Shown one piece after another: positions 62,696-64,000 of a stretch of DNA of 64,000 nt; the stretch's first letter is position 1; each line of letters starts with the position of its first letter. The translations under genes and the position numbers were made by a program. The DNA is from Eriocheir sinensis (lineage: Eukaryota > Arthropoda > Malacostraca > Decapoda > Varunidae), in the NCBI RefSeq assembly GCF_024679095.1, contig NC_066518.1, positions 11,240,243 to 11,304,242 on the forward strand. The letters run 5' to 3'. The notes under the pieces were generated by a model. The model was given only the letters and a program-made list of their open reading frames with translations. It was not told where the DNA came from and searched no databases.

Positions 62696-63239
62696 AAGCA
62701 CCCCGCTGTTAAATATTCTTCGTGTACACCTTAAATAATGCGTTGTGTTGCACGGCTTCACGGCACCGCTGGTCAGCCTGGGAAGCAACACTCACCCGAC
62801 AAACACTTGGGCTTCATTAGTGAGAGAAAGCGTAAACAATTATAACCCTTACCTATAGTATAGCTGCTAATAAAGTGCTCGGAGCGACAGTAATTGGCAC
62901 CAGCAAAGAAAATCAATGTTTGAAATGTAGTTGAGGAAAAAAATTTAATGTTAGCATAAGAAATAATGTGGGAAGGAGGAAGATTCTTGTTTAGCGGCAA
63001 GAAAAATCAATGACCAAGGTATTTCTTGTATAAATATTTACGGTGTGTTGATTTTATACCCGACTGTTCCTTTTCTCTCGCCATATATCGGTGTGATTGT
63101 GATACGAAAGTTACTGAAACCTTTGACTGTCTAAGACGAATCCGTTTGATTAAGTTCGGAAGGATAATAAAGTTCCTAAATTTATAGCCTACTAATGTGG
63201 GAAATATAGTGAATAATCAGAAATAAGATAAAAAAACAG
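62696..63239. other. Unassigned non-coding stretch
   Basis: Mixed AT-rich sequence. No exon is recognised. Confidence 0.4.
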
Positions 63240-63248
63240 CCTAAGATC

Positions 63249-63472
63249 GGTATTTTCAGACCTTCCGCCTCTCACATCAATTATCTCCAAAGGCCGAAGA
63301 ATAAATCGTCAGTCAATCGTGTTCCAATGAGTGTTTTTTTTTAGATCCACAGTACAGAAGAATGATCAAATTACTACCAGGGTCATAAAACTACCCCTGC
63401 CAATGCCCGCAACTCCAATGAATACCTTGTCAAATATGTGTTCCTGGACCCCGAGAGGGTAAAAAATATGAC
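63249..63472 (-). mobile_element. MITE-like interspersed element M1, copy C
   Basis: A 224-bp member, inverted relative to copies at 8,403 and 54,365. On + it runs GGTATTTTCAGACC ... AAAAAATATGACC. CCTAAGATC occurs exactly on both sides (63,240-63,248 and 63,473-63,481), a perfect 9-bp direct repeat that fits a target duplication of 8-9 bp. The terminal inverted match is GG(TCA)TATTTT. No coding capacity. Confidence 0.82.
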
Positions 63473-63481
63473 CCTAAGATC

Positions 63482-64000
63482 TCGATGTTTGTGAGTGGTT
63501 TCAAGTTTTCTGCTATTAGTCTTTTTTTGTGGTCAGAACGAACCATCCACTCCACTATTTGTTGACCGACGTAATGGCTGACTGTGAGGAGGGCGATTTC
63601 TCTAGCAGTCTTTTGGTGTGAAATTAGTCGCCTCGCTTTTTCACACATTAACTAAATGGCCCACACTATTATGCCCCAGCGTCAAGATTTGTGTAGTGTC
63701 TGCGGCGCGAGAGTGAAGGGAGGCGCCATTACCGATAGGGCGAACCAACTACCGTCTCGACCAGTTTATGGGAGCCTGCCGTCCGATAGATTGCGGGGCC
63801 AGTTTTTCTTGGTTTTCTCCCTCTACCTTTTCCTCTTCCCCGTGATCATGTGTTGTGGTCATTTAGCAAGGCATTCCTCTATCGTTCTCCTCCTGAAGTT
63901 TTCTTACCTTTCCATTTTTCTCTTCTTATTACCCTCCGTCCGTATCCCTTTTCATTTTTCCCCATTTCAACAAGATTTTTATCCATTACTTTCCTTTTAC
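63482..64000. other. Unassigned end of window
   Basis: Mixed sequence, becoming C/T-rich after 63,810. The window ends without a recognisable feature. Confidence 0.4.

Overview
Organism. This is a eukaryotic, non-bacterial window. It has no dense ORFs, operons, Shine-Dalgarno sites or CRISPR array, but it has very many long dinucleotide microsatellites, dozens of minisatellites and several decayed non-LTR retrotransposon pieces. The extreme density of (GA/CT)n and (GT/CA)n tracts, together with two LINE 3' ends that I recognise from crab and shrimp genomic sequence, points to a decapod crustacean, probably a brachyuran crab. That placement is inference; no host gene or rRNA confirms it.

Coding content. 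I find no supportable host protein-coding gene or exon. Nearly all long open frames are translated microsatellites (SL, RE, HT, VC, IY dipeptides) or open frames through minisatellites. The only recognisable protein homology is to retrotransposons: a broken endonuclease/reverse-transcriptase LINE at about 14,975-16,735 (+), a decayed LINE C-terminus at 9,395-9,780 (+), a CR1-like LINE 3' end at 41,105-41,480 (-), and a CR1-like 3' end with its terminal octamer repeat at 60,225-60,440 (+). A tRNA-derived SINE candidate lies at 38,580-38,804 (-).

Layout. 1-7,060: triplet and GA-rich tracts, unassigned sequence and pyrimidine-rich degenerate repeats. 7,070-14,720: a compound microsatellite, a MITE-like copy (8.4 kb), a LINE relic (9.4 kb), a possible regulatory cluster (10.3 kb) and a GC-rich block (13.1 kb). 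14,720-16,750: a 228-bp (CT)n tract directly followed by the LINE. 17-35 kb: unassigned sequence broken by microsatellites and short tandem duplications. 36-45 kb: the densest microsatellites, a SINE, a LINE end and a 130-bp tandem array. 45-56 kb: a 96-bp array with alternating subunits, an (AT)n tract, a GC-box block, a 142-bp minisatellite carrying a 198-bp insertion, a 120-bp array and the second MITE-like copy. 56-64 kb: a long (CA)n tract, three arrays sharing a 24-bp purine motif, a CR1-like end, 167-bp and 231-bp tandem repeats and the third MITE-like copy.

Main points of interest. (1) A previously unassigned 216-224 bp interspersed element is present in three copies with imperfect terminal inverted repeats; one copy has perfect flanking direct repeats. 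(2) A 198-bp inverted-repeat element sits inside a 142-bp minisatellite, and removing it plus one 5-bp duplicate restores the period exactly. (3) A 24-bp purine motif seeds three arrays within 5 kb and forms an exact 72-bp three-part unit in one of them. (4) A 32-bp sequence at the end of the LINE reading frame is repeated 227 bp downstream. No working gene system was detected; the window reads as intergenic or intronic sequence shaped by repeat expansion.
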